From Salinigranum marinum (lineage in GTDB: Archaea > Halobacteriota > Halobacteria > Halobacteriales > Haloferacaceae), in NCBI RefSeq assembly GCF_024228675.1, contig NZ_CP100461.1, positions 1,550,001 to 1,614,000 of the forward strand: 64,000 bases of DNA. The letters run 5' to 3'. The notes beneath the pieces are model-generated. The model worked only from the letters and a program-made list of their open reading frames with translations. It was not told where the DNA came from and ran no database searches. Positions 47,583 to 56,505 of this stretch are shown here, in pieces (the stretch's first letter is position 1; every line of letters begins with the position of its first letter). Made by a program: the position numbers and the translations under genes.

Positions 47583-48512
47583 TCAGTCGGTGCGGACAGC
47601 CTGGACGATCGCGTAGAGGTAGCCGAGGCCGACGAGGGCGGTGAACGCGAGGAGCGAGAGCAGTTGGAGCCCGTCGGCGACCGACGGCGACCGCACGAGC
47701 GAGGCGGCCCGCCCGGGGAGCGACTCCGTGAGGAGAAACCGGAGGAAGTCGGTCTCCTCGTCGTCGTCGTTGTCTGGGAGAATCGTCGCCATGGTCCGCT
47801 TCGAGTACCCCTGCCAGAACGCGCGGTCGACGAGCCACCGTGGGTCGGTCCGGTAGTCGAACACCTTGTGTTCGACGACGGCGTCGGGGTCGTACCAGAC
47901 GCCCTGTCCGTACCGCTCTCGCACCCGTGCGGCGAACTCCGTCTCCTCGCCCTGGAGGTTCTTCTCCCCCGAGCGTCCCAGGTTCGTCTCGAACCCACCG
48001 AGTTCCTCGAACACCTCGCGCCGAAAGGAGATGTTCGAGCCGAACGTGTTGCGCACCTCCTGCTCGTCGGTCGGGAAGCCGCGGTGGGTGACGCCGACGA
48101 GCCAGTCGAACTCCGCGGGGAGGAACGACGGCCGCCCGGCGACCCACCGACCGGCCATCCGCCCGCCGGCCGCGACGGCGCCGTGGTGGTCGTACAGGTC
48201 GACGAGGCGCTCGATCCAGTCGGGGTGGGCGACGGCGTCGTCATCCATGAACGCGACGACGTCGCCGGCGGCGAGATCGACCCCGACGTTGCGGCTCTCC
48301 GAGAGCCCCCTGTTCCGGTCGTTGCAGTGGATCACGACGTCGTCGTGGCTCCCGTACCGATCTCGAACCTGCCCGGCGAGCGTCTCGTCGCCGTCGACGA
48401 CGACCACCAGTTCGACGTCGTCGTACGTCTGCGCCAAGAGGCTGTTGGCGGCGTCGACGAAGTGGTCGAACACCGCCGGCGAGTACGTGCAGATGACGAC
48501 GGAAACCTTCAC
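47583..48512 (-). CDS. aglG: Dolichyl-phosphate-glucose glucuronosyltransferase AglG-like
   Basis: A 309-residue GT2 enzyme; in Haloferax, AglG adds the second sugar, a glucuronate. The start is VSVVICTYSPAVFDHFVDAAN. ELVVVVDGDETLA lies near 38, VVAFMDDDAVAHPDW (DDD metal motif) near 90, and a GEETEFAARVRERYG catalytic region near 192. One C-terminal membrane helix is at about 283-303. A TATA-like ACATATGAGA (48535-48544) supports leaderless expression from 48512. It heads the minus-strand operon and is divergent from aglM, which makes its donor. Confidence 0.83.
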   Translation of the reverse strand: MKVSVVICTYSPAVFDHFVDAANSLLAQTYDDVELVVVVDGDETLAGQVRDRYGSHDDVVIHCNDRNRGLSESRNVGVDLAAGDVVAFMDDDAVAHPDWIERLVDLYDHHGAVAAGGRMAGRWVAGRPSFLPAEFDWLVGVTHRGFPTDEQEVRNTFGSNISFRREVFEELGGFETNLGRSGEKNLQGEETEFAARVRERYGQGVWYDPDAVVEHKVFDYRTDPRWLVDRAFWQGYSKRTMATILPDNDDDEETDFLRFLLTESLPGRAASLVRSPSVADGLQLLSLLAFTALVGLGYLYAIVQAVRTD

Positions 48513-48693
48513 TGGGCGGCATCTCTCGACCGCGTCTCATATGTCTTCTCGTCTTCGCCGGTGACGCGCGTCGGTCGAACGGACGGGTCGGTCGAACGGA
48601 TGGATCGGCCGGTCCCATCGCTGGGACGGCGTGGCCCACTCCAGGTCGCCGATAGACGGCGGCTTTTTCTCACTGCTCGTTCGACGGACAGTC

Positions 48694-49998
48694 ATGCAGA
48701 TCAGCGTCATCGGGAGCGGCTACGTGGGGACGACGCTCGCGGCCTGTCTGGCCGATCTCGGCCACGACGTCGTCAACGTCGACATCGACGAGGGTATCGT
48801 CGACACGATCAACGACGGGAAGCCACCGATCCACGAGGACCGACTGCCGGAGCTCGTCGCGCGACACGTCACCGACACGGGGCGGCTCCGGGCGACGACC
48901 GACTACGAGGCGGTGCTCGAGACGGACGTGACGTTCGTCGCCCTCCCGACGCCCTCCGACGCCAGCGGACGCATCGACCTCTCGATCATGGAGGCCGGAG
49001 CCGAACAGCTCGGGGAGACGCTCGCCGCGAAGGAGGGGTGGCACACGGTCGTCGTCAAGAGCACGGTCGTTCCGGGGACGACCCAAGACCTGATTGCGCC
49101 CACGATCGAGGCCGCGAGCGGCAAGACGCTCGGCGAGACGGTCGGGGTGGGGATGAACCCCGAGTTCCTCCGCGAGGGGACCGCGGTGGCCGACTTCCTC
49201 GACCCCGACAAGGTCGTTCTCGGAGCAGACGACGACCGGACCCTTCGCGACCAGCGCGCGCTCTACGAGTCGCTCACGGAACGGAGCGAGACGACGGTCG
49301 TCGAGACGGGAACGAGGGAGGCTGAGATGATGAAGTACGCGAACAACGCCTTCCTCGCGGCGAAGGTTTCGCTCATCAACGATCTCGGGAACATCTGCAA
49401 GGAACTCGGGGTCGACACATACGAGATCGCCGACGCGATGGGGCTCGACGACCGCATCCAGCGTGCCTTCCTCGACTCGGGGCTCGGCTGGGGCGGATCG
49501 TGTTTCCCGAAGGACGTCGCGGCCATCACCGCCGCCGCGCGGGACGCGGGCTACGAGCCGCCCATGTTGAGCGCCGCCGTCGAGGTGAACGACCTGATGC
49601 CCCAGCGGCTGCTGTCGCTCCTCGACGACCACGTCGACGTCGCGGGGAAACGGGTCGCACTGCTCGGACTGGCGTTCAAGCCCGGCACCGACGACGTTCG
49701 GGAGACGCGGTCGGCGGCGCTCCTCCGCGGGCTCTCCGAGCGGGGTGCGGAGGTCGTCGCCCACGACCCCGCCGCGGTCGAGACGTTCCGGGCGTCGTTC
49801 CCCGACCTCGACTTCGCGGCCGTCGACACGCCGGAAGAAGCGCTCGACGGCGCACACGCCTGCATCGTGGCGACCGCCTGGCCGGCGTACGCGGCGCTCG
49901 ACGCCGCGTTCGACGCGATGGCCACGCCGCTCGTCCTCGACGGTCGCCACTGCGTCGAACCCCGCGAGGGGATCGTCTACGAGGGGTTGACCTGGTGA
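48694..49998 (+). CDS. aglM: UDP-glucose 6-dehydrogenase AglM
   Basis: A 434-residue enzyme that oxidises UDP-glucose to UDP-glucuronate with two NAD. It starts MQISVIGSGYVGTTLAACLADLG. The catalytic Cys is in GLGWGGSCFPKDVAAI near 270, and a conserved Lys/Asn helix, EMMKYANNAFLAAKVS, near 210. ALLGLAFKPGTDDVRETRS near 328 is the UDP-binding C-domain signature. A T-rich promoter element, GGCTTTTTCT (48661-48670), lies about 28 nt upstream of the ATG. It neighbours aglG and aglB as in Haloferax. Confidence 0.92.
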   Translation: MQISVIGSGYVGTTLAACLADLGHDVVNVDIDEGIVDTINDGKPPIHEDRLPELVARHVTDTGRLRATTDYEAVLETDVTFVALPTPSDASGRIDLSIMEAGAEQLGETLAAKEGWHTVVVKSTVVPGTTQDLIAPTIEAASGKTLGETVGVGMNPEFLREGTAVADFLDPDKVVLGADDDRTLRDQRALYESLTERSETTVVETGTREAEMMKYANNAFLAAKVSLINDLGNICKELGVDTYEIADAMGLDDRIQRAFLDSGLGWGGSCFPKDVAAITAAARDAGYEPPMLSAAVEVNDLMPQRLLSLLDDHVDVAGKRVALLGLAFKPGTDDVRETRSAALLRGLSERGAEVVAHDPAAVETFRASFPDLDFAAVDTPEEALDGAHACIVATAWPAYAALDAAFDAMATPLVLDGRHCVEPREGIVYEGLTW

Positions 49999-50155
49999 GC
50001 GTGCGGACGCCGGGCGACACCGGCTGACGCTGACGGTCCTTCGTCGTGCGGGGACGCCGGTCGGAGTCACTGATCGGCGGCCGCCAGACGGGGCGAGAGA
50101 ACACCGCACGCCGGTGCGTACGTCGGCGTAACCCCACGACGCGTGGCGTTTCACA

Positions 50156-50165
50156 AGGCTTATGC
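50156..50165 (+). promoter_or_regulatory. TATA-like box of aglB
   Basis: AGGCTTATGC centred about 29 nt before the ATG at 50190, predicting a leaderless aglB transcript. It argues against the upstream in-frame start at 50046. Confidence 0.55.
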
Positions 50166-50189
50166 GCGCGATGGCGGTCCACACGAACA

Positions 50190-53100
50190 ATGAGTCAGCG
50201 TAGCGAGCGTGCCGAGGAGGTGTCCGTCGCCGACGGGCAGTCCGTCCTCGACACCTTCGAAGACTGGTTCCACGTCCCCGTTCTCTTCGTGGCGATGGCG
50301 TTCATGGTGGCCATCCGCCTCCAACGGATGGACACGTTCACGCAGGACGGGACGGTTTACTTCCGCGGAAACGACGCATGGTACCACCTGCGTGAGGTGA
50401 ACTACACGGTCCGGAACTGGCCGGCGACGATGCCGTTCGACCCCTGGACGTACTTCCCGTACGGAACGAGCGTCGGGCAGTTCGGGACGCTGTACGACCA
50501 GATCGTCGCCACGGTTGCGCTCGTCGTCGGGTTCGGATCGCCCAGTCAGTCGCTCGTCTCGACGACGCTTCTCGTCGCCCCCGTGGCGTTCGGTGCGCTC
50601 GCGGTGATCCCGACGTACTACCTCGGCGCGCGCCTCGGTGGTCGCGCCGGCGGCCTGTTCGGCGTGGTCATCCTGGCGCTCCTGCCCGGGACGTTCCTCC
50701 AGCGGACGATCGTCGGCTTCGCCGACCACAACGGGGCGGAGCCGTTCTTCCAGGCGCTCGCCGTGCTGGCGCTCGTCGTCGCGCTCTCGGTCGCCGCGGA
50801 GGAGAAGCCGATCTGGGAACTCGTCACCGCCCGGGAGGTCGACGAACTCCGCCGACCGGCGATCTACGCCGCCCTCGCCGGCGTGGCGATGGCGGGCTAC
50901 ATGTGGGTGTGGCCGCCGGGCATCCTCCTCGTCGGGATCTTCGGCGTCTTCCTCCCGCTCAAGATCGCGAGCACGGTCGTCGCCGGCCGGACGCCCGACC
51001 CCATCGCGTTCGTCGGCGCGGTCGCGGGCGGCGTCACGGCCGTCCTCATGTTGATCCCGCTGCAGACGCTGTCGTTCGCGTCGGCCGAGTTCTCGCTCCT
51101 CCAGGTGGCTGCCCCGGCCGCGGTCGCCGCCAGCGCCGTCGGCTTCGCGTGGCTCGCCCGCCAGTGGGAGCACCGCGACGTCGACCCGGCGCTGTTCCCA
51201 CTCGGCGTGTTCGGCGTCGCCGTCATCGGATTCGGCGTCGTCGCGCTCGTGGTCCCCTCGACGCTCGACGCCGTCCAGGGTGGCCTCTTCCGCATCGTCG
51301 GCTTCTCGCAGGCGGCCGCGACTCGTACCATCGGCGAGGCACAGGCGTTCCTCTCGCCCGGCACCCTCCAGCAGCAGTCCGTCGACGCGACGGGGCGGAT
51401 CCTCCTGGAGTACGGCTTCACCCTCTTCACTGGCGTCGCGGCCGCGGTCTGGCTGCTCGCCAAGCCGCTCGTCGACGAGGGGGAGACGCGCCAGTTGGCG
51501 TACGTCGGCGGGGCGCTCGCCGTCGTTGCGTTGATCTTTCTCGTTCCGAGCGTGTTCGGCACGATCGGCGACTTCGTCGGGCTGAACTCGCAGGTCACCA
51601 GCCTCATCGTCGTGGCGCTTCTGCTCGTCGGCGCGACGTTGCTCACGGACTACGACTCCGACCGCCTGCTGATCGTCGTCTGGGCGGCGTTCATCACGGC
51701 GGCAGCGTTCACGCAGGTCCGGTTCAACTACTACCTCGCCGTGGTCGTCGCGGTGATGAACGCGCACCTGCTCGGCGAACTCCTACGCATGATCGACCTC
51801 CAGTCGCTCCCGAAGTCGGTGTCGGAGATCAGCGCGTGGCAGGTCATCACTGTCGGCGTCGTCGTCATGCTCGTCCTCGCGCCGGTGCTCGTGGTTCCGC
51901 TAAACGTCCGCAACACGGGCAACCCAGAGTTCGACAGCAGCACGACCGCGTGGGAGACGGCCCAGGGGAACGCCCCCGGGAGCGTCCTCGAGTGGGACGG
52001 GAGCCTCCGGTGGATGGCGAACGAGACGCCCGCGGAGGGGACCCTCGGCGGCGCGTCGAACGAGATGGACTACTACGGCACGTTCGAGCGAACCGAGGAC
52101 TTCGCGTACCCGGATGGGGCGTACGGCGTCCAGTCGTGGTGGGACTACGGCCACTGGATCACGGTCCGCGGCGAGCGGATCCCGAACGCCAACCCGTTCC
52201 AGGAGGGGGCGCGTGAAGCCGCGAACTACCTGCTCGCGCCCACGGAGGAGCAGGCAGAGACGGTGTTGGCCCGACAGAGCGAGGAGGGCAACGACACGCG
52301 GTTCGTCATGGTCGACTGGCAGATGGCCTCGCCCAACTCGAAGTTCGGCGCGCCGGTCGTCTTCTACGACGAGCAGAACGTCTCCCGCGAGGACTTCGTC
52401 AACCAGATGTATACCCAGAACTTCCGCGGGAGCATCACCGTCCGCGACCAGCGGTACTACGAGAGCCAGATGATCCGGCTGTACCACTACCACGGGAGCG
52501 CGGTCGAGCCGCGGCCCGTCGTGGTCGACTGGGAGAACCGCCAGGCGCAGACCCAGACCGGCCAGAACATCGATGTTCGGACGTTCCCGAGTAACCGGAC
52601 GGACAGCGTCCGCGAGTTCCGGAACATGACCCAGGCGCGCGCGTACGTCGAGCAAGACGGGAGCGCCCAGGTCGGCGGTATCGGTGCGTTGCCCTCCGAG
52701 CGAGTGCCAGCACTACAACACTACCGGCTCGTGAAGGTCAGCAACGAGTCGGCGGTCAGTTCGGGGTCGTACCAGCGGCAGTACCTCCTCACCCAGCAGC
52801 TGACGGGCTATCCGGCGGCCCGAACGTTCGTCACGAACCCCTCGTGGCTGAAGACGTTCGAGCGGGTTCCGGGTGCGCGCGTCGAGGGGAGCGGTGCACC
52901 GCCGAACGCGAACGTGACCGCCGAGGTCGAGATGCGCGCCCCGACCGGCAACTACACCTTCACCTACCGACAGCAGGCGCAGGCGAACGCCGACGGCGAG
53001 TTCACGATGGTGCTACCGTACTCGACGACCGGCTACGACGACTACGGACCGGACAACGGGTACACCAACGTGAGCGTCCGCGCGACCGGCCCGTACACTA

Positions 53101-53426
53101 TCAGCACGCCCGGCGAACTCGTCGAACTCAACGGCTCCGCGGGCGTCGAGCAGTACCGGTCGAACCTCACCGTGAGCGAGGGACAGGTCAACGGCGACCA
53201 GCAGGGGACGGTCGACGTGACCCTCGAGCGCGAGACGAACGAACTGTCGTTCAGCGACGTCGAGGCCGGTGTCGAGCCGACGACACCGACGACCCCAACG
53301 GCACCGACCACGCCGTCGACGACCGCGACCGGCGCGGCGGACGCGCCGGCGGAGCCGGCGTCCGACGCGACCGCCGAGCGCGTTGCGCCGTCCGCTCCGA
53401 TCGATCCCGCAGCGCGCGTCCGCTGA
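50190..53426 (+). CDS. aglB: Oligosaccharyltransferase AglB (STT3 family)
   Basis: A 1078-residue membrane enzyme that transfers lipid-linked glycan to Asn in N-x-S/T sequons on the outer face. Residues 28-575 hold about 13 membrane helices, with acidic loop motifs FRGNDAWYHL near 60 and FADHNGAEPFF near 180 that bind the metal and lipid-phosphate. The signature WWDYG occurs as QSWWDYGHWITVRG near 650. A large outer domain follows. The last 55 residues are a Thr/Pro/Ala-rich tail, an unusual low-complexity extension. The ATG at 50190 is set by the TATA box. A DUF368 gene follows after 1 nt. Confidence 0.95.
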   Translation: MSQRSERAEEVSVADGQSVLDTFEDWFHVPVLFVAMAFMVAIRLQRMDTFTQDGTVYFRGNDAWYHLREVNYTVRNWPATMPFDPWTYFPYGTSVGQFGTLYDQIVATVALVVGFGSPSQSLVSTTLLVAPVAFGALAVIPTYYLGARLGGRAGGLFGVVILALLPGTFLQRTIVGFADHNGAEPFFQALAVLALVVALSVAAEEKPIWELVTAREVDELRRPAIYAALAGVAMAGYMWVWPPGILLVGIFGVFLPLKIASTVVAGRTPDPIAFVGAVAGGVTAVLMLIPLQTLSFASAEFSLLQVAAPAAVAASAVGFAWLARQWEHRDVDPALFPLGVFGVAVIGFGVVALVVPSTLDAVQGGLFRIVGFSQAAATRTIGEAQAFLSPGTLQQQSVDATGRILLEYGFTLFTGVAAAVWLLAKPLVDEGETRQLAYVGGALAVVALIFLVPSVFGTIGDFVGLNSQVTSLIVVALLLVGATLLTDYDSDRLLIVVWAAFITAAAFTQVRFNYYLAVVVAVMNAHLLGELLRMIDLQSLPKSVSEISAWQVITVGVVVMLVLAPVLVVPLNVRNTGNPEFDSSTTAWETAQGNAPGSVLEWDGSLRWMANETPAEGTLGGASNEMDYYGTFERTEDFAYPDGAYGVQSWWDYGHWITVRGERIPNANPFQEGAREAANYLLAPTEEQAETVLARQSEEGNDTRFVMVDWQMASPNSKFGAPVVFYDEQNVSREDFVNQMYTQNFRGSITVRDQRYYESQMIRLYHYHGSAVEPRPVVVDWENRQAQTQTGQNIDVRTFPSNRTDSVREFRNMTQARAYVEQDGSAQVGGIGALPSERVPALQHYRLVKVSNESAVSSGSYQRQYLLTQQLTGYPAARTFVTNPSWLKTFERVPGARVEGSGAPPNANVTAEVEMRAPTGNYTFTYRQQAQANADGEFTMVLPYSTTGYDDYGPDNGYTNVSVRATGPYTISTPGELVELNGSAGVEQYRSNLTVSEGQVNGDQQGTVDVTLERETNELSFSDVEAGVEPTTPTTPTAPTTPSTTATGAADAPAEPASDATAERVAPSAPIDPAARVR

Positions 53427-53427
53427 G

Positions 53428-54405
53428 ATGAACCGCCGCGACGCGGCCCTCGGCTGGCTCATCATCTACCTGAAGGGGATCTGTATGGGGACCGCCGACG
53501 CGGTGCCGGGCGTCTCGGGCGGGACGATCGCCCTCGTGACGGGCATCTACGAACGGCTCATCGGCGCGATCACCGCCGTCTCCCCCGGTCGGTTGCGGGA
53601 GTTCCTGGGGGTCGTCGTGCCCGGTGAGACGCGGGCCGACGCGTGGCGAGCCGCCCGCGAGATGGACCTCGTGTTCCTGGCGGTGCTGGGAACGGGCGTC
53701 GTGACGGCCGTCATCACGGTCACGCGGGTCGTCGACACGGCCATCGAGACGGTACCCGTGCTCACGTTCGGCTTCTTCTTCGGGCTGATCGCCGCCTCGG
53801 CGGTGGTGTTGTGGAGCGACGTGCAGTTCGACACGCGGGGCCGTGTGGTCGCCGCGGTCGCGGGCTTCTCCTTCGCGTTCGTCGTCTCCGGACGCGCCGC
53901 CGCGGCGTTCGGTCACCGTCCGCTGGTGACCTTTTTCGCCGGTATGATCGCCGTCAGCGCGCTCGTCCTGCCCGGTATCTCCGGGTCGCTCATCCTCATC
54001 CTCATCGGCCAGTACGAGTTCATGATCGGGACGCTGCGGGAGGCGGTCGACGGGCTGTTGGCGGTCGCGCTCGGGGGGAGTGTCCCCGGTCTCGGCCCCT
54101 CGCTCGTCACCGTCGTGACGTTCGTCACTGGGGCGCTCGTTGGGCTGTTCACCACCTCACACGTCGTCCAGTGGGCGCTCAGCCGCCGCCGCGAGGCGAC
54201 GCTCGCCTTCCTCGTCAGCCTCATCGTGGGTGCGTTGCGCGCACCGATCGCCGACGTGAGCCGTCGGCTCGCCGAGGCCAACCGCGGCTGGACGCCGGAG
54301 CTCGTCGGCACGTTCCTCGCCGCCGCGGTGGTCGGCGGCGTGATCGTCGTCCTCGTCGAGCGGAGCACGTCGTTGGGACTCGGCGACGGGTCGGACGCGG
54401 CGTAA
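53428..54405 (+). CDS. DUF368 (PopT-type) polyprenyl-phosphate transporter
   Basis: A 325-residue membrane protein with about eight to ten hydrophobic segments. It contains two copies of the family motif: TADAVPGVSGGTIALVTGIYE near 22 and LVLPGISGSLILILIGQYE near 177, as expected for an inverted-repeat transporter. In bacteria, DUF368 proteins were shown to move undecaprenyl phosphate back across the membrane. The gene is 1 nt after aglB, so it probably recycles the dolichyl phosphate released by AglB. This archaeal role is an inference. Confidence 0.85.
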   Translation: MNRRDAALGWLIIYLKGICMGTADAVPGVSGGTIALVTGIYERLIGAITAVSPGRLREFLGVVVPGETRADAWRAAREMDLVFLAVLGTGVVTAVITVTRVVDTAIETVPVLTFGFFFGLIAASAVVLWSDVQFDTRGRVVAAVAGFSFAFVVSGRAAAAFGHRPLVTFFAGMIAVSALVLPGISGSLILILIGQYEFMIGTLREAVDGLLAVALGGSVPGLGPSLVTVVTFVTGALVGLFTTSHVVQWALSRRREATLAFLVSLIVGALRAPIADVSRRLAEANRGWTPELVGTFLAAAVVGGVIVVLVERSTSLGLGDGSDAA

Positions 54406-54457
54406 CGGAAACGGAGCACGCGGCAGAAAAGAACCAGCAGGGCGGCGGCCGGGTTCG

Positions 54458-54613
54458 TTACTCGCGGGCGACGGCGATGTTCCGGACGTCGCCGCCGCAG
54501 GCGGGGCACGTCTCCAAGCGGTGGTCGCTCGTCGTCCGGGCCCCACAGGCCTGACACTCGTAGTAGCCGTGTGTACTCTTGTGCGGGTCGATCGAGGCGT
54601 TGTGCAGTACCAT
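54458..54613 (-). CDS. Small zinc-ribbon (rubrerythrin-like) protein, 51 aa
   Basis: Translation from 54613 gives MVLHNASIDPHKSTHGYYEC and then QACGARTTSDHRLETCPACG, ending VRNIAVARE. The two CxxC knuckles (YECQACG; TCPACG) with spacing 15 form a rubredoxin/zinc-ribbon. Such short haloarchaeal proteins are common and easily missed. It converges on the DUF368 gene. Function is unknown; metal binding is safe to infer. Confidence 0.78.
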   Translation of the reverse strand: MVLHNASIDPHKSTHGYYECQACGARTTSDHRLETCPACGGDVRNIAVARE

Positions 54614-54794
54614 GTCATACGGATGTCTGGACAACGGCTTAATCCTTCTCCCTATACCTCCATTAACGATATAATGTCATAATGCAACGCGCAAACACTG
54701 GAGGAAAATTGGATAAACGTCTATTCAGTTCGGGGCGTCGGGGTCCCGGCTTCGTCACCACGGATCGCGACCGTCGGTACCGATCCCGGACCGG

Positions 54795-55355
54795 TCAGGC
54801 CTCGCGGCGAACGACGCAGACGAACGTCTCGCGGCGGTCGACGGCGTGGGTCGTCACGAAGCCGGCGTCGGCGAACGCGGAGACGGCGTGACCGAGGGCG
54901 TACCGTTCGTCGGTCGGCGGCCCGTCGACCCCGTCACCTTCGGCGGACCAGTCGACGGTGACGACACGGCCGCCGGGACGGACCACGCGGGCGAGTTCGG
55001 CCAGCGACTCGTCGGTGGCGAACTCGTGGTAGGTCATCGTCGAGAACGCGGCGTCGAGCGTGTCGTCGGCAAAGGGGAGGTCCGCGACCTCGGCGGTGAC
55101 GAGGTCGACGGGTTCGGGGAGCCCCTGCTCGCGGTAGATGTCGTGCATCGCCGTCTGGACGTCGACGGCGTACAGCGTCTCCACGAACGGCGCGAGCTCG
55201 TCGGTGTAAAAGCCCGTCCCGCTCCCGAGATCCGCGACGACGTCCGTCGGCGCGGGGTCGACGAGCGAGAGCAACTCCTCGCGCGAGCAAAAGCGGTACC
55301 GCCCGGGGTCTTCGAGCGCGTCGGCGCGGTCGACGTCGAACGTGTGAAAGCCCAT
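54795..55355 (-). CDS. Class I SAM-dependent methyltransferase
   Basis: A 186-residue Methyltransf_11-type enzyme. The SAM motif is DVVADLGSGTGFYTDELAPF near 38. The acidic second motif is ETLYAVDVQTAMHDIYRE near 60. VADLPFADDTLDAAFSTMTYHEF near 90 is the catalytic segment, and ELARVVRPGGRVVTVDW near 120 is the final family motif. The substrate is unknown. It is divergent from the GNAT gene with a 27-nt spacer. Confidence 0.85.
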   Translation of the reverse strand: MGFHTFDVDRADALEDPGRYRFCSREELLSLVDPAPTDVVADLGSGTGFYTDELAPFVETLYAVDVQTAMHDIYREQGLPEPVDLVTAEVADLPFADDTLDAAFSTMTYHEFATDESLAELARVVRPGGRVVTVDWSAEGDGVDGPPTDERYALGHAVSAFADAGFVTTHAVDRRETFVCVVRREA

Positions 55356-55382
55356 ACCGAGGGGACGGGCGGCGGTAGCCTA

Positions 55383-55967
55383 ATGCCTCCGGAACGCGCG
55401 CGAAGAGTCGTGTTCAGCGTCCGCGACGCCGACCCCACCGACGGAGCCGCGATCCGTGCCGTCGCCGGCCCGTCCTGGCACGCCGCGTACGACGACCGGC
55501 TCGGAGCCGCGGCCGTCGACCGCCTCGTCGACGCCTGGTACGCCCCGGGCGACCTCAGGCGTGAGATCGCCGACCGCGGTCCGTTCGTCGTCGCCGAGCG
55601 TGCGTCGGGCGTGATCGGGTTCGCCCAGGGGCGGCACGTGGCCGGCGGCGACGGCGCGCTGTCGCGACTGTACGTCCACCCCGGCGCGTGGGGCCGTGGC
55701 GTGGGGACGGCGCTGTTGGGGGCGACGGCCAGACGCCTCCACCCCGCGGGGACGCTCCGGGCGGTCGTCATGGCGGCCAACGCCGTCGGTCGTGCGTTCT
55801 ACGACCGCCACGGGTTCACCCTCCGCGAGCGGCGGGTGACGAGGCTGGAGGGGCTCTCATTCGAGGTGGTCGTCCTCGTGGCGCCGCTGGGACCGCTCTG
55901 TGCGCTCTCGCCCGGCGTCGACCGTGCGGTCGCCGCCGACGCCGACGGGGACCGCACGGCGGACTGA
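55383..55967 (+). CDS. GNAT family N-acetyltransferase
   Basis: A 194-residue protein with a GNAT fold. The N-terminal strand-helix is VRDADPTDGAAIRAVAGPSW. The acetyl-CoA loop is LYVHPGAWGRGVGTALLGA near 98-116 (R/Q-x-x-G-x-G/A type), and NAVGRAFYDRHGFTLRERR is near 135. The last 35 residues are an Ala/Asp-rich tail. It starts at 55383, next to the divergent methyltransferase start. Substrate unknown. Confidence 0.8.
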   Translation: MPPERARRVVFSVRDADPTDGAAIRAVAGPSWHAAYDDRLGAAAVDRLVDAWYAPGDLRREIADRGPFVVAERASGVIGFAQGRHVAGGDGALSRLYVHPGAWGRGVGTALLGATARRLHPAGTLRAVVMAANAVGRAFYDRHGFTLRERRVTRLEGLSFEVVVLVAPLGPLCALSPGVDRAVAADADGDRTAD

Positions 55968-56003
55968 GACAGGGTTAAATCCCTGGCGAACGGCGCTGTC
56001 CGT

Positions 56004-56189
56004 ATGACTCACGGCGACCTGCGACGGCCGACCGACCGTGCCTGCGAACGGTGCGGCCGTCGGGAGATCTGGGACACGACGGCCGAAAGCTGGCGGATCG
56101 TCGTCGAGGACGGCGAGCGACGCGCCGGCAACACCTACTGTATCCACGAGTGGGACATCAACGGGCGGTTCGCCCCCTTCGAGGACTGA
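56004..56189 (+). CDS. HEWD family small protein, 61 aa
   Basis: A short haloarchaeal protein with a zinc-knuckle-like DRACERCGRREIW segment and the name-giving HEWD tetrapeptide in YCIHEWDINGRF. Cys 14, Cys 17 and Cys 46 are candidate metal ligands. Function is unknown. It lies 2 nt before the CutA gene and is probably cotranscribed. Confidence 0.8.
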   Translation: MTHGDLRRPTDRACERCGRREIWDTTAESWRIVVEDGERRAGNTYCIHEWDINGRFAPFED

Positions 56190-56191
56190 TC

Positions 56192-56500
56192 GTGCCGACG
56201 GCGTACGTCACCGCGCCGCCCGACGCGGCGGGCGAGATCGCTCGGACGGTCGTCGAGGAGCGACTCGCCGCCTGCGTCAACCGCGTGCGCTGTGAATCGA
56301 CGTACCGCTGGGCGGGCGAGGTGGTCGAGGACGACGAGGTGATCCTGCTGTTGAAGACCACCGACGAGCGGTACGACGACCTCGTCGCTCGCGTCGTCGA
56401 CTGTCACCCGTACGACGTCCCCTGCGTCGAGCGGTTCGACGAGGCGGACGTGCTCGACGAGTTCGGCTCCTGGATCGAGGCGTCGACGCGGACGGACTGA
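56192..56500 (+). CDS. cutA: Divalent-cation tolerance protein CutA
   Basis: A 102-residue trimeric CutA-fold protein with a GTG start. Its hallmarks are TAYVTAPPDAAGEIARTVVE, RLAACVNRV, VILLLKTTDERYDDLVARV and HPYDVPCVERFD. CutA proteins have been linked to copper tolerance, but their molecular job is unsettled. It is 2 nt after the HEWD gene and 5 nt before the convergent phosphatase gene. Confidence 0.88.
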   Translation: MPTAYVTAPPDAAGEIARTVVEERLAACVNRVRCESTYRWAGEVVEDDEVILLLKTTDERYDDLVARVVDCHPYDVPCVERFDEADVLDEFGSWIEASTRTD

Positions 56501-56505
56501 CCACC

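Noticed and set aside
54682-54891. 69-residue frame after the zinc-ribbon gene
   Set aside because: It overlaps the methyltransferase on the opposite strand and is Arg/Ser-rich with no family.
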